Shown here piece by piece: positions 1-7,900 of a stretch of 16,940 nucleotides of DNA. The notes below the pieces were generated by a model. The model was not told the origin of the DNA, ran no database searches, and saw only the letters and a program-made list of their open reading frames with translations. Source of the DNA: a bacterium (GTDB lineage Bacteria; SZUA-182; DTGQ01); contig JBFLZW010000079.1 in assembly GCA_040755755.1 (NCBI GenBank), positions 60,506 through 77,445 of the forward strand, read 5' to 3'. Position 1 is the stretch's first letter; the number at the start of each line of letters is the position of its first letter. The translations under genes and the position numbers were made by a program.

Positions 1-1163
1 TGGCTGTGGGATCGAATACCAATGGCCAATGCAATACAGCCAGTTGGACCGATATCGTTCAGGTTGCTGCGGGAGATTACCATACTGTGGGGCTAAGGTC
101 AGATGGTTCTGTCGTGGCTGTGGGATCAAATACCAATGGCCAATGCAATACAGCCAGTTGGACTGATATCATCCAGGTTGCTGCGGGAGGGACTCATACC
201 GTAGGGCTAAAGTCAGATGGTTCTGTCGTGGCTGTGGGATCCAATAGCTATGGCCAATGTAATACAGCCAGTTGGACTGATATCGTTCAGGTCGCTGCGG
301 GAGATTATCATACCGCAGGGTTAACGTCAGATGGTTCTGTCGTGGCTGTGGGATCAAATACCAATGGCCAATGCAATACAGCCAGTTGGACCGATATCAT
401 CCAGGTTGCTGCGGGAGGGACTCATACTGTAGGGCTAAAGTCAGATGGTTCTGTTGCGGCTGTGGGATCCAATATCAATGACCAATGCAATACAGCCAGT
501 TGGACCGATATCATTCAGATTGCTGCGGGAGATTACCATACTGTGGGGCTAAGGTCAGATGGTTCTGTCGTGGCTGTGGGATCCAATACCTATGGCCAAT
601 GCAATACAGCCAGTTGGACTGATATCATTCAGATTGCTGCTGGTGGGACTCATACCGTAGGGCTAAAATCAGACGGTTCTGTCGTGGCTGTGGGATCAAA
701 TACCTATGGCCAATGCAATACCAGCAGTTGGACCGGTATCATTCAGATTGCTGCGGGAGATTACCATACCGCAGGGCTCAGATCAGGCGGTTCTCTTGTG
801 GCTGTGGGATCCAATAGCTATGGCCAAGGCAATACCGGCAGTTGGACTGATATCTTTCAGATTGCTGCGAAAGATTACCGTACCATAGGGCTAAAATCAG
901 ACGGTTCCGTTGTGGCTGTAGGATCGAATAGTGATAGCCAATGCAACGTATTCGACTGGACGTTATTTATTGAGGTTATTCCTGGTGACGTAGACGGTGA
1001 TGGAGACGTTAGTCCTGATGATCGGGTCATTATAATGGGGGCACTTCGTAAACACACCGGCGATACCGGTTTTATCGATGAAGCTGATTACGATATGGAT
1101 GGATGTATCACCTTCAATGATTATCGGATATGGTATGGATATTACAAGGATTTTACCTTGTAA
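1..1163 (+). CDS. RCC1-repeat protein with C-terminal dockerin (5' partial)
   Basis: The frame is open at the left edge (first complete codon at base 3), so the start, any signal peptide and earlier repeats lie outside. At least 385 residues are visible. Eight full 38-residue units, plus a ninth that degenerates, follow the pattern GSNxxGQCNTxSWTDIxQxAAG-(D/G)-(Y/T)-HTxGLxSDGSVVAV, which is the RCC1/ATS1 beta-propeller repeat as found in bacterial secreted proteins. After the last unit comes a type I dockerin with two Ca-binding loops, D328-VDGDGDVSPD-D339 and D361-YDMDGCITFN-D372 (numbered from the GTG codon at base 6). Dockerins bind cohesins, so the protein is probably secreted and docked to a partner; the next gene downstream encodes a cohesin-like protein. 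The gap to it is 72 bp with no terminator seen, so co-transcription is possible. The RCC1 fold and dockerin are clear; the ligand of the propeller is unknown. Confidence 0.9.
   Translation, partial: AVGSNTNGQCNTASWTDIVQVAAGDYHTVGLRSDGSVVAVGSNTNGQCNTASWTDIIQVAAGGTHTVGLKSDGSVVAVGSNSYGQCNTASWTDIVQVAAGDYHTAGLTSDGSVVAVGSNTNGQCNTASWTDIIQVAAGGTHTVGLKSDGSVAAVGSNINDQCNTASWTDIIQIAAGDYHTVGLRSDGSVVAVGSNTYGQCNTASWTDIIQIAAGGTHTVGLKSDGSVVAVGSNTYGQCNTSSWTGIIQIAAGDYHTAGLRSGGSLVAVGSNSYGQGNTGSWTDIFQIAAKDYRTIGLKSDGSVVAVGSNSDSQCNVFDWTLFIEVIPGDVDGDGDVSPDDRVIIMGALRKHTGDTGFIDEADYDMDGCITFNDYRIWYGYYKDFTL
6..959 (+). repeat. 114-bp in-frame tandem repeats (RCC1 units)
   Basis: Repeat units start at 6, 120, 234, 348, 462, 576, 690, 804 and 918, exactly 114 bp apart, and the ninth decays after about 42 bp. 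Units alternate: odd ones carry GDYHT and even ones GGTHT in the middle of the unit. The real unit of amplification is therefore a 228-bp dimer for the first six units. Units 7 and 8 have drifted. The array continues beyond the left edge. Confidence 0.92.
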
Positions 1164-1235
1164 CCTGCTTTATGATAGCTGTCGATTGGATAGATGATAA
1201 TCTAAAAAATAACATATTAGCAGGGAGCTGGAGTA

Positions 1236-1835
1236 ATGAAGAAAGTATGGTTAATCTTATCCTTAGCAATAATTCTTATCTTTTCTGCCGTAATACCAAT
1301 CCAGGCAATACCGACCGTGGGTTTAAACGTGCCTGATGGTGACATCAGACCAGGAGATAACTTTACCGTAGAGGTTTGGGCAGATGGTGACAGCATCGGT
1401 CAAGATCTCTTGGCCTTCGGTTTTAATGTTATACCGGGAGCCATTTTTCACTATAATGGCTATGCCATTCAATCCGGTTTCTCCGATGCTTCAGACCCTC
1501 TCAATCCATTTAATGTCAGTGGTTGGGGGAGTATTTCTGATGACGATGTCCTCCTGGCAACCCTTTCATTCACGAGCCTTGCTGCCGGTATGGGTAATCT
1601 CCAAGTCCAGGGACCTTACGATGGGTTATTTTATGGATTGTTTTATGAATCTGATGGATATACTATCAACACGACAGCCGATATTCCTGTTCATAATCCC
1701 CCTCCTCCGCCTGTTGATCCGCCCCCTCCTGTTGATCCCCCTCCTCCTGTACCAATAGCAGGATCAAGCACTATGGTTCTTCTGAGCTTCGGGCTTGTGA
1801 TTGTCGGATTCAGGAAAAGGGGTTGGAAGGGTTAA
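1236..1835 (+). CDS. Secreted cohesin-like protein with PEP-CTERM-like tail
   Basis: 199 residues. Residues 1-24 form a Sec signal peptide (KK, then a hydrophobic core, ending ...IPIQA). Residues 26-150 look like a cohesin-type beta-sandwich: VGLNVPDGDIRPGDNFTVEV near the start, a central LLAFGFNV strand, and LLATLSFTSLAAG, a pattern common in cohesin-like PEP-CTERM proteins. Residues 155-173 are a Pro/Asp/Val stalk. The C-terminus has VPIAG, a hydrophobic stretch from about 179 to 191, then FRKRGWKG. This has the layout of the PEP-CTERM/VPxxA sorting tails processed by an exosortase, but with a non-canonical motif in place of PEP. The start is set by AGGGAG at 1222-1227, eight bases upstream of ATG. 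The preceding gene ends in a dockerin, so the two products may bind each other (inference). No exosortase is in the window. Confidence 0.78.
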   Translation: MKKVWLILSLAIILIFSAVIPIQAIPTVGLNVPDGDIRPGDNFTVEVWADGDSIGQDLLAFGFNVIPGAIFHYNGYAIQSGFSDASDPLNPFNVSGWGSISDDDVLLATLSFTSLAAGMGNLQVQGPYDGLFYGLFYESDGYTINTTADIPVHNPPPPPVDPPPPVDPPPPVPIAGSSTMVLLSFGLVIVGFRKRGWKG

Positions 1836-1868
1836 TTTATCACACTGTATTAGTGTGTGTATACAAGG

Positions 1869-1899
1869 GGCAGAGTCACTCGTGGCTCTGCCTTTTTTT
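1869..1899 (+). terminator. Rho-independent terminator
   Basis: A stem of ten pairs (GGCAGAGTCA with TGGCTCTGCC, one G-U pair) has a four-base loop and is followed directly by seven T (1893-1899). It lies 33 bp after the stop of the cohesin-like gene and probably ends that transcript. Confidence 0.88.
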
Positions 1900-2576
1900 A
1901 TTTCTCCAGGACAACCCGGCTATCCCAGGAGGAGCGATAGTGAGGATGGATAATGTGTCATTGCCGAGTTAAAATGTCCAGCAGAGTGAGCTGTTCAGGC
2001 AAGCAGACGATCAGTGGATTGAAAATAGACGATCCTCGAATGCTTGCGTCTTAAAAATAGACGTATTTACCGCCCCAGTGAGTATGGGCACTTCCCCAAA
2101 CGGCTTCTTTTCCTTCGTGATGAACAGAAACAACAGTATCTTATGGTAAAAATTAAAACATGGCACTGGATATGCTATAACAAGAAATGGAAGCAAGGGA
2201 AAAGGCAAATTCGAATTATTCTGCACGAAAAACCGGATACTCCCCCTCGTGAGAAACCATAAACCAATCTGCAGGAGTACACCTGGAGGGGTGTCTCATC
2301 GATTGGAGACATGGACAATCACTCAGGAGGGCAGCCCCGATAAGAATGGGGAATGTCTGCTGAAAAATCTCATGACGTTACCAGAATCAATGAATTTGAC
2401 CATGTACTCTGCCAAGCGGTCTATCATACAGAAAATATCCTTGAAGGAAGGGAGGTGATACAGTATTCAGATAAGGTGCATTCATTCCATGTCTGGTGAT
2501 CCAAAGAGTAAGTCATTCAAGTTTTAAATGCATTGTATATTGGGTTAAGGGAAGAAAATAAGGAGAATTACAAATT
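1900..2576. other. Gene-free stretch upstream of the secreted protein cluster
   Basis: No convincing gene is present. The short open frames here lack ribosome sites and have no recognisable content. Bases 1951-2063 contain several related short motifs: TTAAAATGTCC at 1969-1979, AAAATAGACG at 2022-2031 and again at 2054-2063, AGACGATC twice, and an inverted GCAAGC/GCTTGC pair. This looks like a decayed end of an insertion sequence, but no transposase is present. Bases 2161-2181 carry a promoter-like site. Between 2280 and 2390 there are small hairpins, for example CCCC/GGGG around 2335-2350, within what would be a leader of about 390 bases ahead of the gene at 2577. Confidence 0.4.
2161..2181 (+). 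promoter_or_regulatory. Sigma-54-like (or extended -10) promoter
   Basis: TGGCACTGGATATGCT at 2161-2176 matches the -24/-12 consensus with GG and GC separated by ten bases; only the TTGC element deviates (ATGC). The same bases run into TGCTATAAC (2173-2181), which could serve as an extended -10 box for sigma-70. The choice between the two cannot be made from sequence. The next gene starts about 400 bp downstream. Confidence 0.35.
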
Positions 2577-3206
2577 ATGTACCGCAAGAACCGCATCTCC
2601 AGCATCTTTGTATTTGCATTGGCAATAACTCTGGGATTTGGATTGCTCTATACGCCTGCTACCCTGGCAGCAAACTGGATCAACCTTCCACCGTATAATA
2701 CGCTATGGCCGTTATGGTCTCCGCCTCTTTCGCCGACTAACCCTCTGACCGGACTCCCCACGCCGATTGTCAGCAATCTGAAGCCGAGTACGGTATTGCC
2801 GGTACAGCCCGGTCTGACCTGGGATCCCCGCAAGACCTATCCCTGGCTGCTGTACAACACTCCGCTGGGTATGGCTTATTACGATCCCCTCTATGGTATT
2901 GATACCTGGCCTCCATCCTACCTGAAAGATCCTATTACCGGACTTCCCGCTCCGATCAACCTTTCCCTGATCAAAGGCTGGAGCCTTCTTCTGCCAACAG
3001 CGCAAAGCTGGCTGACCAACAATGTGCCGGTAGCCAACAATGCCTTTATTGCTGCCTATCCGGCCTATGCTGTCGCCTATGAGATCCTGCAGGGAGGAAC
3101 CCTGGCCAGTTATCCGATCTTTGCCGCACTTCTGAATCCGCCGCCTCCATTGCAATCACTGTTGACTCCGGCTCTCATTCTGGGATTAGGACCCCTTGTT
3201 CCTTAA
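2577..3206 (+). CDS. Secreted protein with LPPYNTLWPLWSP module (unknown family)
   Basis: 209 residues; function not recognised. A Sec signal peptide covers residues 1-31 (RKNR, hydrophobic core, cut near TLA-A). The mature part is rich in Pro, Leu, Trp and Tyr with very few charged residues. Residues 33-116 form a conserved module including LPPYNTLWPLWSP, PSTVLPVQPGLTWDP and YPWLLYNTP-x-GMAYYDPLYGI. By my count 68 of 84 positions are identical in the protein encoded at 4117-4818. Inside this protein the segment around residues 47-75 (WSPPL...PLTGLPTPI) recurs imperfectly at 111-140 (WPPSYL...PITGLPAPI), suggesting an internal duplication. The start is supported by AGGAG at 2561-2565, 11 bases from ATG. 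It is the first of three small secreted proteins in a row. No enzyme motif, cysteine or anchor is visible; it could be a surface or matrix protein. Confidence 0.82.
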   Translation: MYRKNRISSIFVFALAITLGFGLLYTPATLAANWINLPPYNTLWPLWSPPLSPTNPLTGLPTPIVSNLKPSTVLPVQPGLTWDPRKTYPWLLYNTPLGMAYYDPLYGIDTWPPSYLKDPITGLPAPINLSLIKGWSLLLPTAQSWLTNNVPVANNAFIAAYPAYAVAYEILQGGTLASYPIFAALLNPPPPLQSLLTPALILGLGPLVP

Positions 3207-3296
3207 AAGGGATATACTTCTTATTGTAATTCCGGATTCAGGGAAAAGGACCTCCATTTTTGGGGGATTGCATTTACGGAAAAACAGCAGGAACAA

Positions 3297-3344
3297 CACA
3301 AAGCCCGGACCGGTGCTGCAAAAGCATCCGGTCCGAGGTTTGTG
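3297..3344. other. Long imperfect hairpin between two secreted-protein genes
   Basis: Bases 3297-3344 fold back on themselves. CACAAA pairs with TTTGTG at the base, CC with GG, GGACCGG (3307-3313) with CCGGTCC (3328-3334), and TGCT with AGCA next to a short loop, with single-base bulges. No T-run follows on either strand, so it is not a typical terminator. It may be a processing, stability or attenuation element in the 228-bp gap between the genes at 2577 and 3435. Confidence 0.5.
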
Positions 3345-3434
3345 AGTGTCCATCTGTCCTTACCAAATCAAGAAATTACACCACCAGCACTTGATAATAA
3401 GTAACTTTTTCGAAAAAAATAAAGGAGATCAGGT

Positions 3435-3872
3435 ATGAAAAATTTCTGTCAATTTCTTCTATTTATCATTATCTTGACGGCAATAATGCTCATCCCGTCA
3501 GCTCAGGCTCAGGTAAGTCCCTTTTCCAGTTTTCCCAACCTGTTCTTTTGCCCATTTGCCTATTGTCCATTTCTTCCTCCGCCACTGCCCCTTGCCGCTC
3601 CTGCGACTGATTTCGGTCGCTATGCCCATGCCCCCCTGACCACTGCATCTCTCTTTCCCGCACCCGTCCTGCCCACAGCACCGGCTGCTACCGTTGGCGG
3701 GGTCGGCGTAACCTCGCTCATTCCCACGGTTTCGATTGCAGCGACGGTACCGGCCAGTCTGCTGGTCACTAATCCGCTGGCACCACTCATCACCTATACT
3801 CCCTTGAGTCTGGTGGGCCTGACGTATGCCCCGGTTCCGGCTCCAGCCCTGCCTGTTTCCATTGCCATATAG
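3435..3872 (+). CDS. Small secreted Ala/Pro-rich protein, unknown
   Basis: 145 residues; not recognised. A signal peptide covers residues 1-26 (MKNF, hydrophobic core, ending SAQA-Q). The mature chain starts with an aromatic, Cys-containing stretch (FPNLFFCPFAYCPFLPPPLP), with two cysteines five residues apart. A low-complexity region of Ala, Pro, Val, Thr and Leu with almost no charge follows. The start is well defined by AAAGGAG at 3421-3427, seven bases from ATG. It lacks the 84-residue module of its two neighbours but shares their style: signal peptide, little charge, many prolines, similar length. The 244-bp gap to the next gene holds a small CGCGG/CCGCG hairpin near 3893-3907 and no clear terminator, so the three genes may be one transcript. 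Confidence 0.75.
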   Translation: MKNFCQFLLFIIILTAIMLIPSAQAQVSPFSSFPNLFFCPFAYCPFLPPPLPLAAPATDFGRYAHAPLTTASLFPAPVLPTAPAATVGGVGVTSLIPTVSIAATVPASLLVTNPLAPLITYTPLSLVGLTYAPVPAPALPVSIAI

Positions 3873-4116
3873 CATGAAGCTCAGCGCGGTAAATCCGCGG
3901 CCTGTACGCAAGCATTCACTCCTCTCTCCTTTTCTGGAATTTCGGCATTTGTGCCATTTTAACCGACGGGAACCGGATGACAAGGGAGGACTGAACGATT
4001 ACCCTGGAGGAGGTGAAGTTTTTATTCGAAACAAGGACAGATATTCAACATCTTGGTAAATGACAATCTTTATATCAACAATTTTTTCATATTTCCTGAA
4101 GGAGAAAAAAATAGCT

Positions 4117-4818
4117 ATGTTTTCAAAACCCAGCATGAAAAGATTACCAGCAGGAGTATTGTTCTTCACCATATTCATTGCAGCCCTGGCCCTATCATCA
4201 GCAGTTCAGGCCGTTCCCGGAGGATCCGGTGCTAACTGGGCAGCCTTGCCGCCATACAATACTCTCTGGCCCCTATGGTCGCCCGCTCTGTCACCCATTA
4301 GTGCAATAACCGGATTTCCCACTCCGATAGTGACTAACCTGGCTCCATCTACGGTACTTCCCGTGCAGCCTGGTTTGACCTGGGATCCGGCAAGACTTTA
4401 TCCCTGGCTTTTGTACAACACTCCGGCTGGCATGGCCTATTACGATCCTCTCTACGGAATCAATCTCTGGCCGCCGAGCTATTTAACCCTCGGCCCTATC
4501 GCCCTGCCTCCCAATTATGCCAACCTGGCGCCGACCAGCAGCCTCTGGCTCAGCACGTATGTACCCCTTGCCAATGCGCTCTACCTGAAATCCCTGCCCA
4601 AATTCTCCTCCCTGCCATCCGCACCGGTAACTGCCCCCACGGTCATTCCTCCTGTTCCTCCCGTGCCTCCTGTCCCGGTTGTTCCCACAGCTACCCTGGC
4701 TGCGGTTCCCCCGGTACCTCCGGTGCCGACAACCTTTATTCCTCCGGTGCCGCCGGTACCGACAACGACTCCCCCTGCTCCTGTTCCTCCTCTTTTGACT
4801 CCGACGGCGATTATTTGA
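4117..4818 (+). CDS. Secreted protein with LPPYNTLWPLWSP module and Pro-rich tail
   Basis: 233 residues from the ATG at 4117, which lies 12 bases after AGGAG (4100-4104). An upstream ATG at 4060 in the same frame would add 19 residues before the signal peptide and has no ribosome site. The signal peptide ends near residue 32 (SSAVQA-VPGG). Residues 40-123 are the conserved module shared with the protein at 2577-3206 (about 81% identity by eye). A weaker match continues through WLSTYVPLANALYL. From residue 174 the chain becomes PPVPPVP-type repeats to the end, a stalk or extended region absent from the paralogue. The nucleotide copies have diverged clearly, so the duplication is not recent. 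No function is known to me. A strong terminator follows, making this the last gene of the cluster. Confidence 0.82.
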   Translation: MFSKPSMKRLPAGVLFFTIFIAALALSSAVQAVPGGSGANWAALPPYNTLWPLWSPALSPISAITGFPTPIVTNLAPSTVLPVQPGLTWDPARLYPWLLYNTPAGMAYYDPLYGINLWPPSYLTLGPIALPPNYANLAPTSSLWLSTYVPLANALYLKSLPKFSSLPSAPVTAPTVIPPVPPVPPVPVVPTATLAAVPPVPPVPTTFIPPVPPVPTTTPPAPVPPLLTPTAII

Positions 4819-4874
4819 TGAGGTCAGGAACCAGCGCATACCGCTGTGTTTTATGATCGTGCTCGATAACACAA

Positions 4875-4911
4875 CAGGGTCTGTCTTTACGACAGACCCT
4901 GCTTGTTTTTT
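4875..4911 (+). terminator. Rho-independent terminator after the secreted-protein cluster
   Basis: A perfect 11-bp stem, CAGGGTCTGTC (4875-4885) with GACAGACCCTG (4891-4901), has a five-base loop. GCTTG-like sequence and six T (4906-4911) follow. Only the plus strand has the T-run, so it serves the gene ending at 4818 and not the convergent gene ending at 4968. Confidence 0.9.
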
Positions 4912-4967
4912 GGGAATAGCTGGAATTGAGCAGCCCTGTTCCCGAATATTTTCCCGGCCTTAACCGT

Positions 4968-7900
4968 TTAATCCAGGCACGAGGGCTGACCAAAAAACTT
5001 TGCTGTCAGACAGGACACATCTTCCGGGCTTACCTTCCCATCCTGGTTAACATCGGCACACTCAGGACACGTGCCATTACCCAGGTAGCAATTAAAGATA
5101 ATCCCGGCATCCTTCATGGTAACTGTTCCGTCACCATCAATATCTCCGTTGCACTGAGGGGGAATACTCAAAATGCCGCCGGTTGCAGAGAACCAGCCGA
5201 TATCATCTCCAAGATTTTCCAGTTGCAGGAAATAGCCCTGATTTTCCTGGCCGCCCGCAGTCCTGAATTTCAACCTGACCAGATAGCCGCTTGCTCCTTT
5301 GAGGACGCCTCCTGCAGGAGATGATCCGCTTATCCTGATCCTGCCGGGGCAAAGAAGCTTGACATCAAAGGTCGGGAAAGAGCCTGCCAGATTCCCCGGC
5401 TCGAAGCTTCCGGTATAGGTCAAGCTTTCCGGGTTATAAATGACGTCAAAGCCAAAGGTATGGACAGCATTCGGTGCTGACTGGATCCTTACCGGAATCA
5501 GAATATCCTGTCCTGCCTTACCTGGAGTCCCCTGGATATCCAGTTGACCTGTCTCGTTTTCCACCTGTCCCTGCGAACTGCAAACGGCTGTGCTGTCCCC
5601 TCCCTGACAATTATCATCCTGGCCATTACAGGGAATTTCAGGAGCGGTGGGATGAACGTTCCGGTCTGCATCGTTACAATCGGTGCTGTTGGCAACATAG
5701 CCGTCAGGAGCTGCCGAGCATGCCTGAATGCTTGAGGAAGCATCGCCATAGCCGTCTCCATCGCTATCCGTATAGTAGGTATTCATGGCGATACCTTCGT
5801 CCGTCTGACCATCACAGTCATTGTCCTTCCCATCGCAGACCTCATTCTGAGGCTGCGGTGCAGTGCAGCCGACCCACTGGCCGCTCTGGCAGGTTTCCAT
5901 TCCGCTTCCACAGACAGTCGAGCAGGGCCTGGTCAGGCCTTCATCCGTCTGACCGTCCAGGTCATTATCCTTCCCATCACAGATCTCGGCCTCGGGCTGC
6001 GGTGCATTGCACCCCACCCACTGACCGCTCTGACAGGTTTCTGTTCCCTGACCATTGCCACAGGGCCTGGTCAGGCCTTCATCCGTCTGACCATCACAGT
6101 CATTGTCCTTCCCATCGCAGACTTCAGCCTCGGACTGTGGTGCATTACACCCGACCCACTGGCCGCTCTGACAGGTTTCTGTTCCAGTACCACAAGCAGT
6201 CGAGCAGAGCCTGATCAGGCCTTCATCCGTCTGACCATCACAGTCATTGTCCTTCCCATCACAGATCTCATCTTCGGGCTGCGGTGCAGTGCACCCGATC
6301 CACTGGCCGCTCTGACAGGTTTCCAATCCAGCACCACAGGCAGTTAAGCAGGGCCTTGTCAGGTCTTCATCCGTCTGACCGTCCAGGTCATTGTCCTTCC
6401 CATCACAGATCTCATCTTCGGGCTGCGGTGCAGTGCACCCGATCCACTGGCCGCTCTGACAGGTTTCTACTCCCTGACCATTGCTACAGGGCCTGGTCAG
6501 GCCTTCATCCGTCTGGTTGTCACAATCATTATCCTTCCCATCGCAGATCTCGGCCTCAGGCTGCGGTGCAGTGCACCCGACCCACTGGCCGCTCTGGCAG
6601 GTTTCCAATCCAGCACCACAGGCAGTATCGCAGGGCCTTGTCAAATTCTCGTCTACCTGGCCATCACAGTCATTGTCATTCCCATCACAGATCTCACTCT
6701 GGGGCTGCGGTGCAGTGCACCCGACCCACTGGCCGCTCTGGCAGGTTTCCAATCCAGCACCACAGGCAGTATCGCAGGGCCTTGTCAAATTCTCGTCCAC
6801 CTGGCCGTCTAAATCATTATCCTGGCCATCGCAGACTTCCTCATGCTGCTCTCCGCATGCTCCGGTATGGGCTATGCTCACCAAATTTGCAGCAGCCAGG
6901 CACCAGTTACCATAGGTCTGGCCGTCACACCCACAGACCGGATCGGATACATCCGGACATGGAGTCCTGGGTGAGCTTGAGCAGACTCCCTGTCCAGTGC
7001 AATCCCCGATTTTCCTCTGGCAGAAATCTCCATCTCCTGTGCACTGGTCATTATCCCGGCATCCTGCTGCACCAAAAGCGTAGATCCGGTAATCATAACT
7101 TGCAATATAGAGGGTGCTGTCAGCACCAATGGCTGGCGAGGAATAGATCTGACCTCTGGTCCGGTAGCTCCAGACCAGGCTGCTATCGGGTCTCAGTGCA
7201 TAAATCCGGCCGTCGAGGCTTCCGATGTAGATTGTGCCATCAACTCCCAGGGCCGGAGAAGAATAAACAGCACCACCAGTCTGGTAACTCCACTTCAGCC
7301 TGCCATCCGGCTTTATGGCATAAACCTTGCTGTCATGGCTTCCGATATAGACTATGCCATCACTTCCTATGGCTGGCGATGAATGAACCTGGTCACGGGT
7401 TCGGAATGTCCATTTCAGGATAGGATTATCGCCTTTAACTTCCAGGGCATATACTGCACCGTCCTCACTTGCGATGTAAATCGTATTGTTGGTTCCTACA
7501 GCCAAGCCGACCAGGGAGGATGGCGTGCCATTTTCGCTGACTGGATAATTCCAGCGCAGGCTTCCATCAGGCCTGAAGGCGTAGAGCCTGCCATCAGCGC
7601 CTGCTGCATAGATTGTGCCATCCGGTCCGAGAGCCGGCGAGGAATACAGGTAGAGGGGGGCAGTCTGACTGGCCCAGAGAACCGTACCATCCTGAGGAGC
7701 GAGGGCATAAATTTTTCCATCATGATTTCCGATATAAATCGTGCCGTCCTGCCCGATGACCGGTGAGGACTCGGTTTGATATCCGGTCGGGCTGTCCCAC
7801 TTCTTGCTGCCATCCGGTTTTACGGCATGGACTATGCCATCGTAGCTTCCCACATAAATCGTACCGTCCGCTCCGATAGCCGGTGAGGCATAAATTTTAT

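Noticed and set aside
2044-2262. Small plus-strand frame of 72 codons before the secreted cluster
   Set aside because: It starts on TTG, has no ribosome site and no recognisable content, and overlaps promoter-like sequence.
2712-3155. Minus-strand open frame of 147 codons
   Set aside because: It is antisense to the secreted protein, which has a signal peptide, a ribosome site and a conserved paralogue.
3307-3334. Sigma-54 match CGGTGCTGCAAAAGCA
   Set aside because: GG-N10-GC spacing occurs by chance within the arms and loop of the hairpin, and the flanking consensus bases are poor.
4060-4116. Upstream start for the third secreted protein
   Set aside because: It would add 19 residues ahead of the signal peptide and lacks a ribosome site; AGGAG precedes the ATG at 4117.
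5474-6214. Plus-strand open frame of 246 codons
   Set aside because: It is also a shadow of the mosaic gene; its Arg/His/Ser composition is not like a real protein.
6284-7423. Plus-strand open frame of 379 codons opposite the mosaic gene
   Set aside because: It is antisense to the metal-binding repeats and the Kazal-like and propeller regions. Its His/Arg/Ser-rich repeats are only the complement of the real repeats, with no ribosome site.
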